From WQXF01 sp031552825 (GTDB lineage: Bacteria; Bacillota; Clostridia; Christensenellales; Aristaeellaceae): a stretch of 64,000 nt of DNA. Both the position numbers and the translations under genes were made by a program. The notes beneath the pieces were generated by a model. That model saw nothing but the letters and a program-made list of their open reading frames with translations, had not been told where the DNA came from and searched no databases. This document shows, piece after piece, positions 17,660-23,995 of this stretch (position 1 is the stretch's first letter; every line of letters begins with the position of its first letter). The stretch lies in NCBI GenBank assembly GCA_031552825.1, contig JAVBMD010000013.1:1-64000 (forward strand), given 5' to 3'.

Positions 17660-18534
17660 CTCCTCCGCCGTTTCTTGTTGCCGTATATGGGGTTATCATC
17701 GTACCGCGGCGGCTTCTCAAAGTAAAACTCCGCTTCCGGAAATTCTTCCTCGGGGCGTTCTTCCTCAGAGCGTTCCTCATCGAAAGAATCTTCTTCGAAG
17801 GGATCTTCTCCGAAACGATCTTCTCCGAAACGATCTTCTCCGAAACGATCTTCTTCGAAAGGATCTTCTCCGAAACGATCTTCTTCGAAAGGATCTTCTC
17901 CGAAAGGATCCTCTTCAAAAGAATCCTCTTCAAAAAAACCATCATTCGAAAACGCTTCCGATCCCGCCTTCGCTTTCCCCTTGCGGGATTGTTTGCCGCC
18001 AGACTTTTTCTTTTTCGAAACCTTCGCGGGCGGATCATACGTCGGCGCGTCGATTTTCTCCATCTCGTGCTCGATCCCGGCAAACAGACGAAGTTGGAGC
18101 ACCACCGCGCCCATCGTCAGCAAAGCGCCATGGCGGAGGACGGCCTCGCAGCCCGGCGGCAGCGGCTGATCGTCGACGCGAAGCGGCTCATCGCGAAAGG
18201 GGCGCAGATGCATCCCATCCGAGCGAAATTCAAATAACGCTTGCCGACCGGCCACGCTGGGATGGTGCACCCGAATATCGCACCCGGAAGCGCTGCCGAT
18301 TACGCCCTCCATCGGCACCGGGATCGAATCCCCGCCGCGCAGGGCGCGGCTTTCGCCCTCGAGCACATAGAACGCACCGATAAACCCGGCATCGGGCAGT
18401 TGGCGCAGTTTGCGCTTGCGCTGACGCGATTCCAGGCGCAGCCAGCTAAAGCCCCGCCACACCACGACAATGCCGAGCAGGGCAAACCAGTACCGCGCGG
18501 CCAGCACCAGCACTTCATACCAATCCCTTTGCAC
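17656..18534 (-). CDS. Membrane-anchored FHA-domain protein with acidic repeat tail
   Basis: The product has about 292 residues from the GTG at 18534, which has GAGGGGG seven bases upstream. An ATG at 18579 is also in frame but lies only a few bases beyond the TATAAT, so it is unlikely. One N-terminal helix (about residues 7-25) is followed by a basic RKRKLR stretch. The FHA domain spans about 45-145, with GVIGSASGCDIRVHHPSVAGRQA matching the phosphothreonine-binding loops in broken form (SxxH replaced by a variant). A Lys-rich linker (KKKKSGGKQ) and a tail of FGEDR/FEEDP-type five-residue repeats follow, ending in KKRRRR. It probably recruits a phosphorylated partner to the FtsW/PBP pair; no kinase gene is seen nearby. 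Confidence 0.88.
   Translation of the reverse strand: MQRDWYEVLVLAARYWFALLGIVVVWRGFSWLRLESRQRKRKLRQLPDAGFIGAFYVLEGESRALRGGDSIPVPMEGVIGSASGCDIRVHHPSVAGRQALFEFRSDGMHLRPFRDEPLRVDDQPLPPGCEAVLRHGALLTMGAVVLQLRLFAGIEHEMEKIDAPTYDPPAKVSKKKKSGGKQSRKGKAKAGSEAFSNDGFFEEDSFEEDPFGEDPFEEDRFGEDPFEEDRFGEDRFGEDRFGEDPFEEDSFDEERSEEERPEEEFPEAEFYFEKPPRYDDNPIYGNKKRRRR
17780..17937 (-). repeat. 15-bp minisatellite encoding the acidic tail of the FHA protein
   Basis: A unit close to GATCTTCTCCGAAAC is repeated about ten times with a 15-bp period, giving five-residue steps of the type FGEDR, FEEDP and FEEDS. Such arrays change length by slippage in whole codon steps, so tail length may vary between strains without breaking the frame. 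Confidence 0.9.
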
Positions 18535-18582
18535 GCGCGCACCCCCTCGATATCCCGTTCGCCCGCTTCGACAATTCATTTC

Positions 18583-18588
18583 ATTATA
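18583..18588 (-). promoter_or_regulatory. -10 element upstream of the FHA/FtsW/PBP operon
   Basis: A perfect TATAAT on the minus strand lies about 50 bases before the GTG of the FHA gene. No convincing -35 element is seen at the usual distance. Confidence 0.45.
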
Positions 18589-18719
18589 TCATAAATATCG
18601 CATATAGAACGGTTCGGGCACAAAAAACCCTGCCGCCTTCATGTGCGACTATGAAGTATTTTTCATATTCAGCGCGCCAAAACCCTTGGTTTTTAAGGGT
18701 TGATTTGATGTTGCGCGCC

Positions 18720-18749
18720 TTGACACTCGCTCCGCCATTTTTCTATAAT
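18720..18749 (+). promoter_or_regulatory. Strong sigmaA promoter of the CAP/SH3b gene
   Basis: A perfect TTGACA (18720-18725), an 18-bp spacer and a perfect TATAAT (18744-18749). Transcription would start near 18756, leaving a leader of about 75 nt without any aptamer-like motif. Confidence 0.85.
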
Positions 18750-18830
18750 GAAAACATAAAATGCATTTCCAGTAAAACAATTCTCCGGCAAGGGGTTCGC
18801 CCTTTAGCCGCCAATAAGGATGATCGCATC

Positions 18831-20102
18831 ATGACCACAAAACCCTCCCAAATGTTAGATCAAACCCTGCGCCTGCTATCGGTTATCGTCGCGTTATTGG
18901 CGGCGCTATTGATTATGGCGCTGGTAACCACCGCGTTGGCGGAGGAAAACTTTTCCGCCGAGGTGGTGCATTTGGTCAACATAGAGCGATTGAAGGCCGG
19001 TTTGCCCTCGCTGGAGGAGCAGCCCGATCTATTGCCCGCCGCCAGCGCGCGCGCGCAGGAGGCCGCCATAAAGTTTTCCCATACCCGCCCGGATGGCAGC
19101 AAGTGGAAAACCATATTCAACGAGCACCATATCGCCGCGATTCGCGTCGGCGAGAATCTTGCGATGGGGCAGCGCTCGCCCAAATCGGTGGTGCGGGCTT
19201 GGATGGCCAGCACCAGCCATCGCAACAACATTTTGAACCCAGAATTCGATCACATCGCCGTCGGCCTATACGAAAAAAACGGCGTGCGCTATTGGAGCCA
19301 GCTTTTCACCCATAGCAGCGCCACCGTTTCGGTCGACGCATCCGCCAAACCGGTCGTTACCGAGCAAAAGGCAATGGTTTCAGGCACGCCCACGCTAAAC
19401 GTGCGCGCAAGCGCCAGCACAAAGAGCCAAGTGCTCACCATCGCCGACGAAGGGCGCCGCATGACGGTGCTGGCGGTCTCCGGCAAGTGGGCCTACGTGC
19501 AGACCAACGACGGTACCACCGGCTGGGCAAGCACCAAGTTCCTCGTGCTCGGCCCCAAGGCTGTCGGCGCGCCACAATTGGTCGTCGACGCAAGCGCCGT
19601 CTCCTCGGCACCTCTCCTCGCGAAAGCCCCGCCGCCGGTGCTGACGATCGTCGCCGCCGACCCCGATCCTCGCGAGGCCACGGTTAGCGGCACCTCCTCG
19701 CTCAACGTGCGCAGCCGCGCCACCACCAAGGCGCGTATACTCACCGCCGCCGCGAAGGGCAGCACGCTCTACGTGCTGGAAACCTCGGGAGACTGGGCGC
19801 GCGTGCGCACGCTCGACGGCACCGAAGGCTGGGCCAGCACGAAGTATCTTTCTATGGATCCGGAGCCGACGCCGATCCAGCCGACCAAGCATCGTCCAAT
19901 GCTGGCCAGCGGAAACACCGCGCGCGTCGCCGGAATGCCCACCCTCAACATCCGCAGCAAAGCCTCCACAAAAAGCCAAGTGTTGGCCATTGCCTCCGAG
20001 GGAACCAAGCTGAGCGTGCTGGAGGTTTCCGGCAAGTGGGCGCGCGTGCAGCTAGCCGACGGCACCGAAGGCTGGGTGAGCACAAAATACCTTGCCGCCT
20101 AA
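18831..20102 (+). CDS. Secreted CAP-domain protein with three SH3b domains
   Basis: The product has 423 residues. The frame is open upstream to 18651, but that start would precede the promoter. The ATG at 18831 has AAGGA about eleven bases before it. A hydrophobic signal segment (about residues 16-38) ends at TTALAEE. The CAP domain (about 39-165) has the YkwD-type motifs VNIERLKAGLPSL, FSHTRPDGS, GENLA, SHRNNILNPEFDHIAVGLY and YWSQLF. Three bacterial SH3 domains follow (about 183-240, 283-343, 365-423), each with LNVRSxAxTKS..L, a GKWA or GDWA motif, and GTxGWxSTKYL. SH3b domains usually bind peptidoglycan, so the protein is probably wall-associated. A paralogue without SH3b lies next door at 20708. 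Confidence 0.93.
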   Translation: MTTKPSQMLDQTLRLLSVIVALLAALLIMALVTTALAEENFSAEVVHLVNIERLKAGLPSLEEQPDLLPAASARAQEAAIKFSHTRPDGSKWKTIFNEHHIAAIRVGENLAMGQRSPKSVVRAWMASTSHRNNILNPEFDHIAVGLYEKNGVRYWSQLFTHSSATVSVDASAKPVVTEQKAMVSGTPTLNVRASASTKSQVLTIADEGRRMTVLAVSGKWAYVQTNDGTTGWASTKFLVLGPKAVGAPQLVVDASAVSSAPLLAKAPPPVLTIVAADPDPREATVSGTSSLNVRSRATTKARILTAAAKGSTLYVLETSGDWARVRTLDGTEGWASTKYLSMDPEPTPIQPTKHRPMLASGNTARVAGMPTLNIRSKASTKSQVLAIASEGTKLSVLEVSGKWARVQLADGTEGWVSTKYLAA

Positions 20103-20166
20103 ATCGCGCATTCCCCCCGGACCACAGTGCAAATTGGTATTAATGCAGATTTTAGATTTGTGCATA

Positions 20167-20195
20167 TTGACGCTACAATGACGCGCACATATAAT
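20167..20195 (+). promoter_or_regulatory. sigmaA promoter of the four-riboswitch leader
   Basis: TTGACG (20167-20172), a 17-bp spacer and a perfect TATAAT (20190-20195). Transcription would start near 20202, giving a leader of about 506 nt before the CAP protein gene at 20708. Confidence 0.85.
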
Positions 20196-20267
20196 GTAGG
20201 CGTAAGGTGAACCTCGGCGTTTCTTGCTCCTTGAAAACCATACAGCAGACATCCTCCAACTGTCTTA

Positions 20268-20350
20268 GTCCAATAGCAAACCACGCGAAAGCGTGGGACG
20301 CAAAGCCATAGGGCCTTCGCGGATTCCCGCATGGCAGCCTGGCCGCCTCA
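20268..20350 (+). ncRNA. GEMM-I cyclic-dinucleotide riboswitch aptamer, copy 1
   Basis: The core matches the c-di-GMP-I (GEMM-I) consensus: GCAAACC (20276-20282), a stem closed by a GAAA tetraloop (CCACGC/GCGTGG), GGGACGCAAAGCC, AGGGCC, a GCGG/CCGC hairpin, and the 3' segment GGCAGCCTGG with its tetraloop-receptor character. The base just before GCAAACC is A (20275). From memory of the Vibrio Vc2 numbering this is position 20, where G is usual for c-di-GMP and A is found in cGAMP-responsive variants. It is followed by a CTGTTT/AAACAG hairpin (about 20357-20382) with no T-run. Confidence 0.92.
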
Positions 20351-20391
20351 AGATTCTGTTTCTCTGCACTACAGAAAACAGGACATCCTCA

Positions 20392-20478
20392 ACGAACAGG
20401 CAAACCACGCGAAAGCGTGGGACGCAAAACTATAGGGTCTAAACGGCTCACGCCGCATGATCGCCAGTCGCCGAATCG
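20392..20478 (+). ncRNA. GEMM-I cyclic-dinucleotide riboswitch aptamer, copy 2
   Basis: GGCAAACC (20399-20406), the GAAA-capped stem, GGGACGCAAA, TATAGGGTCTAAA, a CGGC/GCCG hairpin and ATGATCGCCAGT match the GEMM-I consensus in its clostridial form. The position before GCAAACC is G, as expected for c-di-GMP. The whole unit is almost identical to copy 3 at an offset of 94 bases. Confidence 0.92.
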
Positions 20479-20485
20479 AGCCTCA

Positions 20486-20572
20486 ACGAACCGGCAAACC
20501 ACGTGAAAGCGTGGGACGCAAAACTATAGGGTCTAAACGGCTTACGCCGCATGATCGCCAGTCGCCGAATCG
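20486..20572 (+). ncRNA. GEMM-I cyclic-dinucleotide riboswitch aptamer, copy 3
   Basis: A near-exact duplicate of copy 2 (GGCAAACC at 20493-20500, CGGC/GCCG hairpin, ATGATCGCCAGT). It differs mainly at one base pair of the GAAA-capped stem and one loop base. The position before GCAAACC is again G. A TCCTAG/CTAGGA hairpin follows (about 20579-20593), with only a poor T-rich tail. Confidence 0.92.
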
Positions 20573-20610
20573 AGAACGTCCTAGTCACTAGGAGTTCTTG
20601 AAATATCATT

Positions 20611-20694
20611 AACGAAAACGCAAACCACGCGAAAGCGTGGGACGCAAAGCTAAAGGGCCTTCGCGGTTTTCCGCATGGCAGCCTAGCCACCGAA
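20611..20694 (+). ncRNA. GEMM-I cyclic-dinucleotide riboswitch aptamer, copy 4 (next to the ribosome site)
   Basis: GCAAACC (20620-20626) begins 31 bases identical to copy 1 (20620-20650 against 20276-20306). AGGGCC, a GCGG/CCGC hairpin and GGCAGCCTAG follow, so copies 1 and 4 form one class and copies 2 and 3 another. The base before GCAAACC is C (20619), which is unusual. The 3' end of the aptamer abuts the ribosome site AAGGGAG (20694-20700). Ligand-dependent folding here could therefore control translation of the CAP gene directly. Confidence 0.9.
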
Positions 20695-20707
20695 AGGGAG
20701 ATATTTC

Positions 20708-21271
20708 ATGATGACCATCAATAACACTTCTCGTATGCTTAACCGCGCTCTGCAGGTGCTGGCCGTGATCGTCGTTCTGATCGCTTCCTTCTTGGTACTG
20801 GCGCTGGCCACCAGCGCGATGGCCGAGGAAGACGCTTTCACCACCGAAGTGATTCGCCTGGTGAACGTCGAGCGTTCCAAGGCTGGGCTTCCCGCCCTCC
20901 AGGAGCAGGCCGACCTGATCCCCGCCGCAAACACCCGCGCGCAGGAAGCGTCCGTGAAGTTCTCGCACACCCGCCCCGATGGAAGCAAGTGGAAGACTGT
21001 GTTCAATGAGTATCACATCGCTTCTACCTACCGCGGCGAGAATCTGGCCGAAGGCCAGAAGACCCCCAAGGCCGTCGTCAAGGCGTGGATGGCGAGCGAA
21101 GGCCACCGCAAGAACATCATGAACCCCGAGTTCGATCACATTGCGGTTGGTCTGCACGAGGAGGGTGGTCGGCTGTATTGGAGCCAGCTGTTCATTCGCG
21201 CGCCCAAGACCGAGATTCTTTCCGAGACCACGGTCGCGGCCGCCGATGCGTTGGCGCAGGAGAACATCTGA
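20708..21271 (+). CDS. Secreted CAP-domain protein under riboswitch control
   Basis: The product has 187 residues. Two adjacent ATG codons (20708 and 20711) follow AAGGGAG at seven and ten bases. The signal segment (about residues 15-38) ends at TSAMAEE. The CAP domain has VNVERSKAGLPAL, FSHTRPDGS, YRGENLAEGQ, GHRKNIMNPEFDHIAVGLH and YWSQLF. It is closely related to the CAP part of the 18831 protein but has no SH3b domains, and ends in a short Ala/Glu/Thr tail. The function of bacterial CAP proteins is mostly unknown. Its leader with four cyclic-dinucleotide aptamers indicates that production depends on second-messenger level, as for surface or lifestyle-switch genes. Confidence 0.93.
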   Translation: MMTINNTSRMLNRALQVLAVIVVLIASFLVLALATSAMAEEDAFTTEVIRLVNVERSKAGLPALQEQADLIPAANTRAQEASVKFSHTRPDGSKWKTVFNEYHIASTYRGENLAEGQKTPKAVVKAWMASEGHRKNIMNPEFDHIAVGLHEEGGRLYWSQLFIRAPKTEILSETTVAAADALAQENI

Positions 21272-21296
21272 TTCCCGATGGTCACCTTACGTGAAA

Positions 21297-21325
21297 AACC
21301 GCTGTCAAACGGCAGCGGTTTTTTT
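21297..21325 (+). terminator. Intrinsic terminator of the riboswitch-controlled CAP gene
   Basis: AACCGCTG (21297-21304) pairs with CAGCGGTT (21313-21320), followed by seven T residues. It lies 25 bases after the stop codon. Confidence 0.92.
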
Positions 21326-21349
21326 GAACCTTTGATCGCGTTGGTTGTT

Positions 21350-21469
21350 TTACTTCGTCCCCTGAGGGTTGTCCTTCCACATCCCCTTGGGCTGGAGCGA
21401 TTGTTTCTTTTGCGCTTGTATCGCGGGAGCAGCCTGCTTGTTTTTGTCCTTCTTGGGCGACTTGGGCAT
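21350..21469 (-). CDS. Small Lys/Gln-rich basic protein of unknown function
   Basis: A 39-residue frame, MPKSPKKDKNKQ at its start and MWKDNPQGTK at its end, with GAGGTGA seven bases before the ATG. It lies 41 bases downstream of the DUF2284 gene on the same strand and may share its transcript. It has no signal peptide, membrane segment or cysteine, and is highly positively charged. The good ribosome site and operon position are the only support; no family is recognised. Confidence 0.5.
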   Translation of the reverse strand: MPKSPKKDKNKQAAPAIQAQKKQSLQPKGMWKDNPQGTK

Positions 21470-21510
21470 GGCGATCACCTCGCCAACAGCTTGCCCGAAC
21501 GCACGAATCG

Positions 21511-22056
21511 CTATTCCACAAAGACAGCGGCGTACCAGTTCTGCTCCTGATCCGGCGTGAGCAGCGGCTCCAGCGGCAAACCGAGGCGGCGCACGGTGGC
21601 AAATACGTCGATACCGACGCTATGAAAGGCCGGGCGCGCCTTTTGCGGAAAGCGGCAGGGTTCGCAGCTATGCCCTGCGCAGCGCTTGCACAGCGCGCAA
21701 TCGCTGAGCGAAAACGCCAGCGGATGGCCGCTCAAAAAAGCCAAACGTTCGAGTTCATAGGAAATGAGTTGCGCGGGCTTCTTTTCATGGCTGTGTACGA
21801 TGATGCCCCAGCGATAGCGCGAGAACATGTCGTGGTATTCGGCAATGCTCGGACTGCCGGGGCGGGAAGGGCAAGTGTGCAGCTTGCCCCAATCGTCGCA
21901 GCCATACATGCACTTGAGCAGCGTGCGCGGGTCAAACGCAATATCGGATATCACAAAAGGCACGGCATGCGCCGCGCCCATCTCCAATGCCTTGGCGATC
22001 CATTGCGCGCAAAGCGCCTCCGCCGCTGGTTCCAGCCGAAGCTTTTCTTGTGCCAT
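21511..22056 (-). CDS. DUF2284 predicted metal-binding protein
   Basis: The product has 181 residues, the usual size. Cysteine clusters are in the family arrangement: CMYGCDDWGKLHTCP (about residues 49-63) and CALCKRCAGHSCEPCRFP (about 119-136). The KPAQLISYELERLAFLSGHPLAFSL segment lies between them. It presumably binds zinc or an iron-sulfur cluster; the biochemical role is unknown. It starts six bases after the stop of the J-domain gene, so the two are co-transcribed. Confidence 0.88.
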   Translation of the reverse strand: MAQEKLRLEPAAEALCAQWIAKALEMGAAHAVPFVISDIAFDPRTLLKCMYGCDDWGKLHTCPSRPGSPSIAEYHDMFSRYRWGIIVHSHEKKPAQLISYELERLAFLSGHPLAFSLSDCALCKRCAGHSCEPCRFPQKARPAFHSVGIDVFATVRRLGLPLEPLLTPDQEQNWYAAVFVE

Positions 22057-22062
22057 TGCTCG

Positions 22063-22590
22063 CTACCTCTTCGGCCGCGCGGCATGGCGCGCCCAATCCG
22101 CCACGCGACTGGTGATCTTGTGGCTGTTTTTTTCCGCCAAATAAGCCTTGAGCGCGGCGGCACGGAACACGTTGTTCTCCGGCTCAATGCGTACCGCGCT
22201 GCGCAGGCTTTGGTGCGCCTGCGCATAGCGCCCCAGCGCGTGCAGAATTTGCCCGTGCAAATGGTACCAGCTTGCGTCGCGCTGGCTGCACCGCTCCAGC
22301 GTCCTTAGCGCCGACGCCGCCTCCTGGCGATCCAGGAGCCGCTGCGCCAAGCGCATCGATTCGGCCGGGGTGGCCTGCACGATGCGCACCGTGGAGCGGC
22401 ACGCCATCTTGAGCGCCTCTTCGTACGCGAGATTGAGCTTAATCATCTTCTCTTGCGCCTGAAGCTTTTGCGCCTCGCCCTGCACCGCATCGGGGTGGCA
22501 AAGCTTGGCCAACCGGCGATATGCCTCGCGGACGACCTGCACATCGGAACCCGCGGGAATGCCCAGCGTAAGGAAGGGATTCTGTTGCAT
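22063..22590 (-). CDS. J-domain (DnaJ-like) protein with TPR-like C-terminus
   Basis: The product has 175 residues from the ATG at 22590. An ATG nine bases upstream (22599) is nearly touching GGAG and less likely. The N-terminal J-domain has PFLTLGIPAGSDVQVVREAYRRLAKLCHPD, including the HPD tripeptide that activates Hsp70. Residues about 80-160 are helical and TPR-like (AQRLLDRQEAASALRTLERC, YAQAHQSLRSAVRIEPENN). It probably acts as a co-chaperone for a specific client. Its promoter lies just upstream and the DUF2284 gene follows. Confidence 0.88.
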   Translation of the reverse strand: MQQNPFLTLGIPAGSDVQVVREAYRRLAKLCHPDAVQGEAQKLQAQEKMIKLNLAYEEALKMACRSTVRIVQATPAESMRLAQRLLDRQEAASALRTLERCSQRDASWYHLHGQILHALGRYAQAHQSLRSAVRIEPENNVFRAAALKAYLAEKNSHKITSRVADWARHAARPKR

Positions 22591-22648
22591 CGGCGGCATT
22601 CTCCTTTCAGCGGGGCGTTCGGCAATGCCAGATCAAAACGTTTTTTTG

Positions 22649-22677
22649 ATTGTAGCATGCACGCGGCGATTTGGCAA
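22649..22677 (-). promoter_or_regulatory. sigmaA promoter of the J-domain/DUF2284 operon
   Basis: On the minus strand, TTGCCA (22677-22672), a 17-bp spacer and TACAAT (22654-22649), about 60 bases before the start codon. Confidence 0.75.
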
Positions 22678-22718
22678 GAAGTCCATTTACTTCCATATTA
22701 TATGCGCCCGCTCGCCCA

Positions 22719-23216
22719 TTACAGCGCCTTTTCATACGCCGTCCTGTCGTCGCCGTCATAATCGATAACGCCGCAGCGCGTAAATCCGTTTTTCTCCAGC
22801 AGCCGGTTCATGATCCCGTTGTTGGCATCGGTATCGCTCCGGATGCTGCGCACACCCTTTTGCAAGCACAGCGCATCAATGCTTTGGAACAGAAAGGAAG
22901 CGACGCCCCTGCCCTTGCAGGCGTCGTCGACGGCCATGCGGTGAATCGTCGCGTAGGGCGGCTCGGTGCTCCACGCGCCGCGAATGGAGCGATAGGCCGC
23001 TTCGCCATCAAACGGCACCGCTACCATCGCGATCACCGCGCCCTCTTCCTCCGCCACATACGCGGTTTGCGCGGCAATATCGGCCTCGATGTCTGAACGG
23101 GCTGGGTACTCCCCCTGCCACTGATCCACCCCAGCCTGCCGCAAGAATGCGCGCGCCTGCGCGACCAGCTCCATCATGCGCTCGATATCGCCCGTCCGCG
23201 CCCTACGAAACAGCAT
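22719..23216 (-). CDS. GNAT-family N-acetyltransferase
   Basis: The product has 165 residues. The frame extends upstream to 23336, but the ATG at 23216 has GAGG at nine bases and starts the domain with FRRARTGDIERMMEL. The acetyl-CoA binding motif is seen as HRMAVDDACKGRGVASFL (the Q/RxxGxG/A loop). The C-terminal NNGIMNRLLEKNGFTRCG is typical for the fold. The substrate cannot be inferred. It is a single gene, divergent from the HD-domain gene. Confidence 0.9.
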   Translation of the reverse strand: MLFRRARTGDIERMMELVAQARAFLRQAGVDQWQGEYPARSDIEADIAAQTAYVAEEEGAVIAMVAVPFDGEAAYRSIRGAWSTEPPYATIHRMAVDDACKGRGVASFLFQSIDALCLQKGVRSIRSDTDANNGIMNRLLEKNGFTRCGVIDYDGDDRTAYEKAL

Positions 23217-23340
23217 GCCGTTCGCCTCTTCCTCGAAAGATTTCGCGCCCTTCGGCACGGCCTCAGTATAGCAAGCGCAGGCGCGGCACGCAACAATCTC
23301 CTGCAAAAATTGACCGGAATATGAACTTTGCGGCATTCGC

Positions 23341-23369
23341 TTGCAATACGCCGGGGATCATAGTATCAT
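23341..23369 (+). promoter_or_regulatory. Putative sigmaA promoter of the HD/L,D-transpeptidase genes
   Basis: TTGCAA (23341-23346), a 17-bp spacer and TATCAT (23364-23369). The next start codon is about 105 bases downstream, and no other gene lies between. Confidence 0.6.
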
Positions 23370-23480
23370 GACCGGGAAGCTTTTGCTTCGCCCTTTCGTT
23401 GTATGAATTAGCGCCAACAAAGCGCCCAAAGCGCCGCCCCTACCGGCGTGCGTCCTATCACAAAAGGAGTGTGACATGTA

Positions 23481-23972
23481 TTGGAAAGATCCCCCTACTT
23501 CGACGAGTTCCTGTGCCATGTTGAGGATCTGATGGCCTCGCCTGCCGTACGAAAAATGCGTGGATTTCCACATCACTATAATTCTACTTGCCTAGAGCAC
23601 TCGCTGTCGGTGGCGTATATCAGCTTCTTAGCGGTGCGCAGGTTGGGCGGCAACGCCCGCGCGGCTGCCCGTGGCGGGCTGCTGCACGATCTGTTTCTGT
23701 ATGATCGGCGGGAACCGGGCAGCCACACCGGCCTGCACGCCTTTGTGCATCCGCGCATCGCGCTACGCAACGCGGAGCGATACTTCGATATTACTCCGCT
23801 GGAGCGGGAGATCATCCTGGCGCACATGTTCCCGCTGGGCCTGAGCATGCCCCGGCATACAGAAAGCATCGCCGTCTGCCTCGCCGATAAGTTTTGCGCG
23901 GTATACGAATTTGTCGGCGCGTTTACCCGCTCAGCGCTGGCGGAGCGCGTCGCCGAGATCATCCTAGCCTAA
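23481..23972 (+). CDS. HD-domain phosphohydrolase-like protein (start uncertain)
   Basis: The product has about 163 residues. The HD-type residues are visible as TCLEHSLSVAY (His), GLLHDLFLYD (HD pair) and later ILAHMFPL. An N-terminal VRKMRGFPHHYNSTCLEHS is typical of small clostridial HD proteins. In this frame the only start is TTG at 23481, eleven bases after GGAG. An ATG at 23476 has ideal spacing (six bases) but is in another frame that stops after 18 codons. One extra C in the CCCCC run at 23490-23495 would join the ATG to this frame. So either a TTG start is used or there is a sequencing error or frameshift. The L,D-transpeptidase gene follows by 23 bases. Confidence 0.78.
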   Translation: MERSPYFDEFLCHVEDLMASPAVRKMRGFPHHYNSTCLEHSLSVAYISFLAVRRLGGNARAAARGGLLHDLFLYDRREPGSHTGLHAFVHPRIALRNAERYFDITPLEREIILAHMFPLGLSMPRHTESIAVCLADKFCAVYEFVGAFTRSALAERVAEIILA

Positions 23973-23995
23973 ACCGACCTTCAAGGAGCGTACCG

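Noticed and set aside
20276..20650. Regularly spaced 30-base repeats resembling a short CRISPR array
   Set aside because: The repeats match the conserved core of GEMM-I riboswitches including the GAAA loop and receptor. The spacing is uneven, the 'spacers' are themselves conserved between copies, and no cas gene is near.
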